This document shows positions 24,408-35,006 of a stretch of DNA of 64,000 nucleotides, one piece after another. Positions within the stretch are counted from its first letter, which is position 1. Every line of letters begins with the position of its first letter. The notes under the pieces were generated by a model. It had not been told where the DNA came from. It ran no database searches and was given only the letters and a program-made list of their open reading frames with translations. The translations under genes and the position numbers were made by a program. The DNA lies in assembly GCF_026914265.1 (NCBI RefSeq), contig NC_069133.1, forward strand, positions 33,385,317 to 33,449,316, in the 5' to 3' direction. Source of the stretch: Mya arenaria. Taxonomy: Eukaryota; Mollusca; Bivalvia; Myida; Myidae.

Positions 24408-26005
24408 TCCCTCCCTATCCTCACTTCCCATTTCTCTTTTCTTTTTCTTCTTCTCTTCTCTGAAAACTCTCTCTATTCCATCTTTCCCACTCCTCCTTCT
24501 CTACCTTCATTTCTTCTATGACCTCTTTTCCTATCCTCACTTGCCCAATGCTCTATTTTTCCTTAATCTCTTCTCTAGCCTCTTCCTATCCCCACATTCT
24601 CATTTCTCTCTCTTTTCCTTCAACTCACCTCTGATATCTCTCCCTATCCTCACTTTCCCATTTATCTCGCTTTTTCTTCATCTCATCTCCGACCTCTCTC
24701 CACTGATCTTCACATTTCCACTCCTCTATATTCCTTTATATCTTCTCTGACCTCTCCACTGATCCTCACTTTTTCTCTCCTCCTTTTTCCTTTATACCTT
24801 CTCTGACCTCTCCCCCTATCTTCACTTTTCTACTCCTCTTTTCCCTTTATATCATCTCTGACCTCTCCCCCTATCCTCACTTTTCTACTCCTCTTTTCCC
24901 TTTATAACTTCTCTGACCTCTCCCCTTATCCTCGTCGCCGCTTATGTTCCTTTATCTCTTCTTTGACCTCTTCTTTTCCTCAATTTTCCTCTCCTATATT
25001 TTTCCTTTATGTCTTTTCTGACCTCTTCCTATCACCACCTTTTCACTCCTATATTTTTCCTTTATATCCTCTATGACCTCTCCCGCTATCCTTACTATTC
25101 TACTCCTCTTTTTTCCTTTATATCTTCTCTGACCGTCTCCCCCCCATCCTCACTTTCCTACTTCTCTTTATGTTCCTTTATATCTTCTCTAACCTCTCCC
25201 CATATCCTCACTTTTCCACTTTCCCTTTCCACAATTTCTCATTTCTATCATCATTTTTTCTATTTCTCTCTCGGTTTTCCTTCATCTTTTATCTGAACAC
25301 TTTTCCTATCGTCACTTCCACATTCCTCTCTTTTTTCCTTCATCTCTTCTCTGACCTCTCCCCTATCCTCACTTCCCAATTCTCTCCATTTTCTATCATC
25401 TCTTCTCTGACCTCTCCCCAATCCTCACTTCCCAATTTCTCTCCAATTTCGTTCATCTCTTCTCTGACCTCTACCCTATCCTCACTTCCCAATTTCTCCC
25501 CATTTTCCTTCATCTCTTCGCTGACCTATCCCCTATCCTCACTTCCCAATTCCTCTCCATTTTCCTTCATCTCTTCTCTGACCTCTCCCCTATCCTCACT
25601 TTCCAATTTTTCCCCATATTCCTTCATCTCTTCTCTGACCTCTCCCCTATCCTCACTTTCCAATTTCTCCCCATATTCCTTCATCTCTTCTCTGACCTCT
25701 CCCCTATCCTCACTTTCCAATTTCTCCCCATTTTCTTTCATCTTTTCTCTGATCTCTCCCCTATCCTCACTTCCCAATTCCTCTCCATTTTCCTTCATCT
25801 CTTCTCTGACCTCTCCCCTATCCTCACTTTCCAATTTTTCCCCATATTCCTTCATCTCTTCTCTGACCTCTCCCCTATCCTCACTTTCCAATTTCTCCCC
25901 ATTTTCTTTCATCTCTTCTGTGATCTCTCCCCTATCCCCACTTCCCCATTTATCTCTCTTTTCTTTCATATCTTTTCTGACCTCTCCTATATCCCCACTC
26001 TATTC
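24408..26005 (+). repeat. pyrimidine-rich minisatellite, 57-bp core
   Basis: 1.6 kb of nearly pure C/T on the plus strand. From about 25310 to 25975 it resolves into 57-bp units (TCTTCTCTGACCTCTCCCC followed by TATCCTCACTTTCCAAT). The left part is a more degenerate version with the same words. Because 57 is divisible by 3, a 299-codon plus frame and a 147-codon minus frame stay open, encoding 19-residue repeats. I regard both as by-products. Such strand asymmetry favours triplex DNA. Confidence 0.92.
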
Positions 26006-26149
26006 TGTCATCAGTATAAATCGATGGCGGCTCATATCATCTTTTAGCTGTCTTTATAAACAAGCTTAAATAAACAAGTACATGTATAAACTAAGGAATG
26101 TATTTATGCGAACATAATTCTAAAATAAAACAAAACAATAACATGTCTA

Positions 26150-26814
26150 AGGAACGCCAAATCAAGATAAACGCAAATACGTTAAGAGCTCTTTAAGTAA
26201 TTATAGACCTCTTCCATTCAGTTGAAGAGAGCTCCACTCCAATTATTGATAGCATCGATATAATAAGATATACCTCCAAACCATTTGTAGTGCTCTACAA
26301 TTCAATTGAAGATATCTCCAAATCAACTAATTTAATGACTCTTCAACTGAACAAGAATGTTCTCAAAATCAATTACATAGATATCTCTCTTATTAATTTG
26401 AAGTGTCACCAATGCATTGTTCTATACTGTGTTGTTTCAAATTTAGCCGAATTAGTGCTCTAAACAATTGAATTAAACAACTAATTTATAGAATTAGAGC
26501 TACCTTCAAAAACGGAGAAGTACGGAAATGTTAATTTAGAGCTACATGTATCTATAAGTCATTGATTGCCCTCATTTATTGAATAAGACCTATCTATTTT
26601 ATCGGAGACAATGTACAATATGTATATAATGATAGCAACAAATACTAAAAAACCTCTTTAATTTATACAAAGAGGTAAATAATTGATATAAAGAGTTCTT
26701 TAAATTGTTTGAAGACTGGCTGGTCTCTAATTATTTGCTCTAATTATTTGAAGCTTTTTCTAATTATTTAAAGAGCTCTTTAAATATCTGAGTTCATGTA
26801 GATTTGGCGTTCCA
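26150..26814. mobile_element. MITE-like DNA element, 665 bp, TA target
   Basis: The ends are inverted: GGAACGCCAAATC at 26151 and GATTTGGCGTTCC ending at 26813. The palindrome AAGAGCTCTT also lies near both ends. TA dinucleotides at 26148 and 26815 flank it, as expected of Tc1/mariner-type or other TA-targeting elements. There is no transposase. The interior is made of short degenerate motifs (TCTCCAA, CAATTGAAGA) in both orientations. Confidence 0.75.
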
Positions 26815-27299
26815 TAAATATCACATATACCATACGCCCTTCGTCCCCTAAAAGAAGTTCCTTCTAGCCATTAAAGCATGATGTCAAACATTTAACAACA
26901 TGTACTATCCTTATTCGTAAACCGGTGACAAGTCTGACAAAACGCAACAAAAACAGACCATGGACGCCAACACCTGTCTTGTCTGTTGTGAAGGGTATTT
27001 ACATCGATACTCCTTTAAGTTAACAGTTATGGACTTTTCTATACATGTGCCTATTCTCTTTGGAAAAGCCTTTCACAATTAAATTTGAACATTGTTAACG
27101 TTCGCGTGTTATTGTTGCACGAGTCTACGGCAACGACGAAAAACAGACGACATAATATTTTCAGTCCAATATTCGTAAAAGAACATACATGTTACTCAAA
27201 ACCCTGAGAGAAAAAAAATCCGTCCTCATTTCATGGTTCACTATTTTATTAACATATTTTATTATCAATTACCACTTTTCTTTCTCTTTTGAGCTTAAC

Positions 27300-30200
27300 T
27301 CAAATAGACAATGCGAAATCCGGAAGCGCGTCACGTGATGTTCGTTTCTCCGCGTCCTTCTTGCCAAATATGGATCCAAGCTTCTTGGACACCGTGAGAA
27401 GCGAGGAGCGGCGACGACTCAGGATGTTGGATCGCTGCTGCTGCGTGATCCTAGCGTCTCGGAGGAGCGCCTGATACGCCACGTTTACCGCTAAGGGCGT
27501 CTCCGCCGCGGACACCTCATAAAACTGGCATGCGAACTCTAGAGCTAGCTCATGGCCTTCGTCTACACCGACCTTTCGGAAATACAAAGTTTGAGTTATA
27601 GCAGTCTTACAACATAATATACGAGTATATGGCGAATATTTATATTCAATTTATAATTACCAAATTGCAAATCGGAACACAGTCGGCTTTTCCGAGCTTG
27701 CAGGAGATAGCCGAGAGGTACGACTAAGTAAATACATCTACTCGACAGTATTTCTTAAGCAGACATTTTAAAAAACAACATTTTTTGCGTCATTACTATG
27801 TTATCATTTATTACGTTGTCGGAAAACGTAAATCAAATTTAGCATGATGTTTTTCTTGTACATATGTGATTTTTCATTATACCAAGCGCCTGTGGTCCAG
27901 TTCTATTTTATTCGCCAACAAGGCCACGGGCATGATGAAAGGATTGCGCATGCGATGAAGCCTGTTGAGCACGCGACGGGCGGTCGTGAACGACTTCCGG
28001 TCGCACACGTCGTATACCACCACGAACCCATCCGCCCATTGCATGTGCGATTCTAGGGGAGTCGTGCCCTGGGATAAAAAAGCAAGATTGTTTGCCACAC
28101 AAGTATTTTGCTTAAGTTCCGGACAGACACTCAGCATGCTTTGCATTCGGATTTACCCATCCGTAAAGGCTAATACTTTTTGCACATCTTTAAATTTCCT
28201 ACTTTAAGGATTTGATGTAAGGAACTCATGTAATGTTCATTTTACAATTTTATCCTTTTATTTAAGGAAACAATGGTTATATGAGCGGATTTTGCTAAAC
28301 AGCGTGAATACATTATGCCTGAGAGAGCTTTATAATCCATAAGGGTTTCTTGTTTTCTAACAAAAAAAAAACCCACACAAGTCTTTCCAATTGAATTAAG
28401 GCGTGTAAATAGTCAGCTATATAGGAACGTCGAGTTATGGACCTTGATACACATATCCGTTTTATCTCTGCCAACATGTGTACCAAATTTCATTTGGATA
28501 TCTTCAACGTTTAGCCATGGCCAAGTTGTTTTCATGCTGACATCAAAACTATGGGCCATTTTACTGGCTCAAAATAAAGTTTCATTTTACCCTCTTTGAG
28601 CAAGTGTCCAGTAACTCGATGTCGGTGAAATGGTCATCCTGTTTCAACTTAGACTTGTACAAAAGGTCTGAAATAAAAAAAGTGTACATTCAACCACTTG
28701 AAAGAATCAACACAGACAATTATCAATACCCAAAGGAAAACATTGAAGCTTTATAAATGGTGTGTTTGGTAAACATTTATAAAAGTATTCTGAACATAAC
28801 ATCCGTTTAATTTAATGGTAAATTAAACAATACGCTGTATTTTATGTGGCGAATATTTGCATTTGTCAGTTAGTTTACATAGTCTAATAGCAATCAAAAC
28901 AACTGTCCATTATCATCCTTATGTCAACAAACTTTGCCTGACCTTTTTAGGTTAGCGCGATGGTAAAAAGTCAGGTGGTTTCATAACATTTCTATACACA
29001 CTATGTCAAAATATATGTTGTTTTGCAAACGTATTAATGACGTTACACGAACACAAACCTAACGCCATCCCTAACCCTTGACCTATTCTTAACCCGCAAG
29101 TCAGTATATATGGCCGAACTTTGGTAGCGACGAGATTCTTTGGAATCATACGTTTGACAAATTCAGGAACATGCAATATTAAATTATAGCAGGGTTTAAG
29201 AAATCATCATTATCATCATACAAATTCAGGAACATGCAATATTAAATTATAGCAGGGTTTAAGAAATCATCATTATCATCATACAAATTCAGGAACATGC
29301 AATATTAAATTATAGCAGGGTTTAAGAAATCATCATTATCATCATACAAATTCAGGAACATGCAATATTAAATTATAGCAGGGTTTAAGAAATCATCATT
29401 ATCATCATATCTTTGATAATCATAATATTAGTTGTTGCTACTGTTGTTGTTGTAGTAGTTGTTGTTGGTGGTGGTTGTGATGGCGATGTTGGTGGTGACA
29501 GTGATGGTGTTGATGTTGCTTTATAACATTTACTTCTTGTCAAAAACTACCCACCAGTACCAAGATTCGTTGCTACCAAGATCATTTCAAACAATTTGGT
29601 GTTTGCTTGTTGTTTAAATTCTGTGCGTGTCTGCTCGCTCGTCTGTCGTTTATAGCTTTAAAATAAATGTTCGTTTGTTCGTCCGTCTGTCTGTCATAGT
29701 GTAATTCTGTTTTGTTTGCCTGACTGACTGTCCGTCTGTATGTCTGCCTTTCTGTCTGTCTGTGTGTCAGTGTGTCTATCAGAATGTTTCCTGCCTGCCT
29801 TCCTGCCTGTCTGTTTGACGAATGTCTTGTTTTGCTGACTGCTGTCTGTCTTGCTCGTAGATACGTTCTTTTTCTGCCCATTTTATATATTTTCATAATT
29901 GTTTAATAAGTAATCTAAATAAATAATATCTCTCCAAACCATTGCTTACCAGAGTCAGAGTGGTATTCTCCTATGAATCGTCTTGTTAGAAACCGAACCG
30001 TCACCGCTGAAATAGAACCAAACTGGCGATGGGGTCCCGCTCGGTTTTTAAAAGAGAATATACCTTTATATAAGTATGATGACATATTAATAGTAGACAA
30101 CAAGATACTTTTCATAACATATCATATGAGCGTTTATCAATGTTAAGTTATGGTTGAAGATTGTGATAATGTACTTACAAAAAATAAGTGATCATTATTA

Positions 30201-32679
30201 TATTTTGTCCAATGAGAAGGCGGTTTTTTCTCAAGTTTTCCGATACATTTATTTCAGTAAATCAGCTGTCGGTCTAATTGATTTTAATCAGGTGAAACGG
30301 TAGATGTTAACAAGGGCTGGCATAGTTAATAAGTTATTTACACTATTTTTATGTAGACTACTAAACACTGAAAAATTGCTAGTATGTATTTTCCACAAAA
30401 AGGCGATGCTTGTAAGTACATACTATTATTATTTTAACATTTCTTCATACTATGATACATTTAGTGTGTGTATGTACATACTTAAAGCCCTCTTTATTAC
30501 GTGTTTATGGTTCACATTACATAATGGTTAAAGATTTTTATATTTACTCACACAAATTAAAATTTTGACACGACGAAAGTGGCATTGTGTTTAAAATAAT
30601 GTTCAGGTGACATATCAAACTTATCATACACCTTTAAATGTCAACAACTTTCGCTTGGTCGTTGCAAACGCCACCATTATGAAAATATAAAATATCCGCA
30701 AAGAATCTGTCTATATTGATCCAGTGGACATCCTGCTGCTGGCGAAATAAATAAATAAAATTAATTTTATGTTATAACTAAATACATCGATATATTTGTT
30801 AATAGCGTTAGAAATAGTTTGCATTCATCAAAACTGCAGCTTAGTTATCTACAATTGACTTTAAACATCATTAAATCGAACGAGTATGAACAGTCAAGAA
30901 TACCCTTAAACACCATAGCATCAAACGATGATGAACAGTCAAGAATACTCTTAAACATCATTGAATCGAATGAATACCCTTAAACATCATTGAATCGAAC
31001 GATTATGAACAGTCAATATTACCCTTAGACATCATTGAATCGAACGATTATGATCAGTCAATATTACCCTTAGACATCATTGAATCGAACGATTATGAAC
31101 AGTCAATATTACCCTTAGACATCATTGAATCGAACGATTATGAACAGTCAATATTACTCTTAGACATCATTGAATCGAACGATTATGAACAGTCAATATT
31201 ACCCTTAGACATCATTGAATCGAACGATTATGAACAGTCAATATTAACCTTAGACATCATTGAATCGAACGGATACGAACAGTCAAGAATAACCTTAGAC
31301 ATCATTAAATCGAACGAGTATGGACAGTCAAGAATACCCTTAGACATCATTGAATCGAAAGCGTATGAACAGTCAAAAATACCCTTAGACATCATTGAAT
31401 CGAACGGATATGAACAGTCAAGAATACCCTTAGACATCATTAAATCGAACGAGTATGAACAGTCAAGAATACCCTTAGACATCATTGAATCGAACGGGTA
31501 TGAACAGTCAAGAACACCCTTAGACAACATTGAATCGAACAGATGTGAACAGTCAAGAATACCCTTAGACATCATTGAATCGAGCGGATATGAACAGTCA
31601 AGAATACCCTTAGACATCATTGAATCGAACGGGTATGAACAGTAAAGAATACCCTTAGACATCATTGAATCGAACGGGTATGAACAGTCAATATTACCCT
31701 TAGACATCATTGAATCGAACAGATATGAACAGTCAAGAATATCCATTGAATCGAACAGATATGAACAATCAAGAATACCCTTAGACATAATTGAATCGAA
31801 CAGATATGAACAGTCAAGAATATCCATTGAATCGAACAGATATGAACAGTCAAGAATACCCTTAGACATAATTGAATCGAACGGATATGAACAGTCAAGA
31901 ATATCCATTGAATCGAACGGATATGAACAGTCAAGAATACCCTAAGAAATCATTGAATCGAACTGATATGAACAGTCAAGAATACCCTTAGACATCATTG
32001 AATCGAACGGGTATGAACAGTCAAGAATACACTTAGACATCATTGAATCGAACTGGTATCAACAGTCAAGAATACCCTTAGACATCATTGAATCGAACGG
32101 GTATGAACAGTCAAGAATACCCTTAGACATCATTGAATCGAACGGGTATGCACAGTCAAGAATACCCTTAGACATCATTGAATCGAACTGATGTGAACAG
32201 TCAAGAATACCCTTAGACATCATTGAATCGAACGAGTATGAACAGTCAAGAATACCCTTAGACATCATTGAATCGAAGACATCATTGAATCGAACGGATA
32301 TGAACAGTCAAGAATACCCATTGAATCGAATGGATATGAACAGTCAAGAATACCCTTAGACATCATTGAATCGAACTGATGTGAACAGTCAAGAATACCC
32401 TTAGACATCATTGAATCGAACTGATATGAACAGTCAAGAATACACTTAGACATCATTGAATCGAACGGGTATGAACAGTCAGGAATACCCTTAGACATCA
32501 TTGAATCGAACGGGTATGAACAGTCAAGAATACCCTTAGACATCATTGAATCGAACGATTATGAACAGTCAAGAATACCCTTAACATCAGTGAATCGAAC
32601 GGTTATTGAATTTTAAAGTCAATTTACCTGATTTCCCTACGCCACTCTCTCCAAGAACTGCAATTTTCAAGGATGACAT
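27300..32679 (-). CDS. Ras-like small GTPase (Rerg/RasL type), 5 exons
   Basis: The exons (minus strand, in order) are 32628-32679, 29950-30006, 28591-28667, 27883-28068 and 27300-27572. All introns are GT-AG and every phase matches, giving 645 nt (214 aa). The protein opens MSSLKIAVLGESGVGKS, a P loop (G1), followed by AVTVRFLTRRFIGEY as in Rerg/RasL proteins. The later motifs depart from the family. Switch I reads YHSDSDLLYK without the usual Thr, G3 reads DTCSKRG instead of DTAGQ, and G4 reads NKIE instead of NKxD. G5 is EVSAAE. The C terminus is basic (RRRSSLL, KKLGSIFGKK) and has no CAAX box, as in Rerg and RasL11/12. Rerg-like proteins restrain growth signalling at the membrane; here nucleotide binding may be reduced. 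An AATAAA lies about 50 nt after the stop. Intron 1 carries a 45-bp minisatellite. Confidence 0.88.
29158..29409. repeat. 63-bp direct repeat, 4 copies
   Basis: Four copies with no visible difference lie in intron 2 of the GTPase gene, starting at 29158, 29221, 29284 and 29347, each ending in CATCATTATCATCAT. Their identity suggests a recent expansion. Confidence 0.96.
29430..29865. repeat. low-complexity GTT/GGT tract and CTGT-rich tract
   Basis: 29430-29515 is a TTG/GGT-rich trinucleotide tract. 29640-29860 is a degenerate CTGT tetranucleotide microsatellite. The 104-codon minus frame through the latter is low complexity. Confidence 0.85.
30861..32608. repeat. 45-bp minisatellite in intron 1, about 38 copies
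   Basis: The unit includes CATCATTGAATCGAAC, TATGAACAGTCAA and TACCCTTAGA. Left copies carry CAATATTACCC; most others carry CAAGAATACCC. Some units are shortened to ATCCATTGAATCGAAC. The right edge is only about 20 bp from the exon 1 donor at 32627. As 45 is divisible by 3, minus-strand frames of up to 226 codons encode the 15-residue repeat MMSKGILDCSYPFDS. They lack family, splice signals or composition to support a gene. Confidence 0.95.
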
Positions 32680-32683
32680 TTCA

Positions 32684-33440
32684 CTTTAGATGCCAATCTC
32701 GGATATATTGTGAAGTAATCCCATTATTCTTTCTGCATTAAATGCCGTATTGATAAATCTTACTATTATATATTCACATGTTGTCTTCAACAAGCATTTT
32801 ATTAGTATTTATAACATTCATTTATTCAAAGGTCTAAACACTTTTTATCATATTTTTAGGTTTAATTACGAGTTATTATTAAGTAATAATTACTGAACGT
32901 TTCCTCATTATAATTTGTATTCTTACACATTCGTAAAACAGGTGAAACATTTCACATTTAATATTTAAGTTTAAAGGTGAATTTTACTTTTAATAAAATT
33001 TTGGACAAACATCACCTTTAAGTGTCAGTGAAATAGAACTAGGCTAATTTTGTCAGGGTCTTTTGTGAAAGGGTAAATATTACGGGGATAAGATATTTAC
33101 CTAGGGATAAGTGCTTTGCGATAATGTTATGTCTAATGCTTATATCGCTCGTTCGATTTTTGCGGGATAAATTCTTAACTGTAATGAAAATAAAAATTTA
33201 TACGTCAGTTTACTACTTTCAAGTTTTATATAAATTTGTGTTTAGTCTAAAATTTATGATATATTTGATACGTTCAAACTTTTCAATCGTACCTGTTTAA
33301 CTACAGATAATCGGTGAGCCTATCAGTATATTTTCTGAAAACACGTTGAAGTTATAGCAGAATTCCTCAGTAGCTATATTTGAACAGCCGATTGTCATTC
33401 ATGGGAAAGAAGGGAAACAACTCGATCAATTTCTCCAGCA
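32684..33440. other. upstream region of the GTPase gene
   Basis: AT-rich and without gene structure. It presumably holds the GTPase promoter and 5' leader, but no clear core promoter could be picked out. Confidence 0.3.
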
Positions 33441-33442
33441 TT

Positions 33443-34592
33443 TTAGCACATTGCATTTGGGGCATTTGCGTCGCCTTCTATACTGTAAAAGTACGCATAT
33501 GCTAACACCGCCATAGCCCACGCCACCCATACCGTGTTGGTAATTATTATGTGGACGAAGACACAGCGACCTGGTATTACAATTCACCAGTGATTCAAAT
33601 TCGGAAGGACCTGGTACACGTCTTAATAAAATGTATGTTCTGTTCTGTTTTGTTAAGTTCCGTTCTGTTCTGTTCAGTTAAGTACCGTTCTGTTCTGTTC
33701 TAATCTAATATGAAAACATACTAAAATGGTTATTATTATTATTCCATCAGTCAGGGGCGTAGCTAGCACTAAATTCATGTGGACTAGGCGGATTCGGGGG
33801 GATACCCCGTCGGAATATTTCGTAAACCATGGTGCAATCTGGGCGTTCTGAGTTGCTCAATTTAGTACTGAAAAATGGACAGTTTAAGGATCATGCGGTC
33901 CGAAGTACATGATACTGCAACTTTGGTTGATTTTTGGTCAGAATCATGTGGATTCAGTCGTGTATAGGTTGCTAAGTACGTTTTGAAAAATAAAATTGGA
34001 CATATTTAACACACTTTCAGTCAGATATGGTGACAGCTGTCTGAATATCGCCATAACGCCGCCATACAATTCGCTGAATAACGCCATACAACTCGCTGAT
34101 TAACCATACAGCTCACTGAATATGATAACCATATAGCTTAATCTATTCGCCATACAACTTACTGAATATCGCCGTACAGCTCACTGAATATCTCCAAACA
34201 ATTACAACTGATTCGGGATATCGCCATGCACTTCACTGATTATCGCCATACAATGATTAGTTTATTCGCCAGCATGATGAAGAATTATTGGTTCCACTGT
34301 CCAGCATGACATATAAGTGAATTTTGTTAGGCATTAAAAAGAAGATCGACAATTAAAGGAATATACATACATTTGAAAAGTTTTCAGCCTGAACCAAGTG
34401 TATTTTACAAGAAAGCCTATACTGCAAAATTGTTTTGTACGTGGTCACGGCCAGCAGGGCAACTGTGTGCGGTCCCTTGAGGTACTCCGGTTTCTTCCAC
34501 AACACAAGACCACATTCGACTTGCGTAACATCGTGCCAACGAGAGTGATAAACAAAATTAAAGTTATTATAACTGATATCCCCGACCTCCAT
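33443..34592 (-). CDS. tentative two-exon small membrane protein
   Basis: A possible first exon starts at ATG 34592 (MEVGDISYNNFNFVYHSRW) and could end at a GTAAAA donor after LQYRLS. A possible last exon at 33443-33570 follows an acceptor (ATACCAG) and has a long hydrophobic stretch around ITNTVWVAWAMAVLAYAYFY before a stop. The phases of these two sites agree and give about 103 residues. I recognise no family. An intervening exon, or chance, is possible. The start lies about 415 bp from the SLC17 start on the other strand, so a shared bidirectional promoter is conceivable. Confidence 0.3.
33632..33703. repeat. (TTCTG)n microsatellite
   Basis: An imperfect pentanucleotide run. Confidence 0.9.
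33752..33976 (+). mobile_element. hAT-like non-autonomous element fragment
   Basis: It starts CAGGGGCGTAGCTAGC and shares GTGCAATCTGG, AAAATGGACAGTTT, TGCAACTTTGG, AATCATGTGGATTCAG and GTATAGGT-GCTAAG, in order, with the copy at 55169-55442. The right terminus is incomplete and no 8-bp target duplication was seen. Confidence 0.6.
34030..34265. repeat. degenerate minisatellite of about 24 bp
   Basis: Roughly nine imperfect copies of a unit like CGCCATACAACTCACTGAAT. Confidence 0.75.
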
Positions 34593-35006
34593 GTTTAAAG
34601 CTGCATCTATTTTATTACTAGAAATGATGAAACGCCATCGCTATTTGATCACTGATCGCTGATTCGTCAACAAATGTCAGTGGCATGTAACCTCAACCTT
34701 GAAATAGTTCAATAGGGCAAGGGATTTTGCAGCGTCTCGTAGGTTGCATCATACTTTGTTTACAAATACGACCAGGCGTGTTACAAATGTGGAGCGGCAT
34801 TAAGCAGATTATTAAATGAAAGTTTGGACGTAATCGGTTTAAATCAATAAAACAGTTTTAATCTTATCTAACGTTATGTATAGAATACTTCAATAATTTA
34901 CTCATATGTTTTAATTGTCCGGGGACAAAGCAACGGTCCGGTTAAATTAGGTTCACTTAGTGCACAATTGAGTATAACGTGGCAGAGAAAAAACATTAAA
35001 TTTAAA

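Noticed and set aside
25170-26069. 299-codon Ser/Phe/Pro-rich frame and the 147-codon Glu/Lys-rich frame opposite it
   Set aside because: Both follow from a 57-bp polypyrimidine minisatellite. Composition is dictated by the DNA, with no signal peptide or splice structure.
27650-27725. Possible extra GTPase exon (contains CGGAACACAGTCGGC on plus)
   Set aside because: The exons on each side already join in phase and match the family continuously, so no residues are missing there.
29582-29896. 104-codon minus frame rich in Arg, Gln and Thr
   Set aside because: It is a translation of a degenerate CTGT microsatellite.
31228-32546. 226-codon and related MMSKGILDCSYPFDS repeat frames
   Set aside because: The 45-bp period keeps frames open inside an intron. 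There is no independent evidence of translation.
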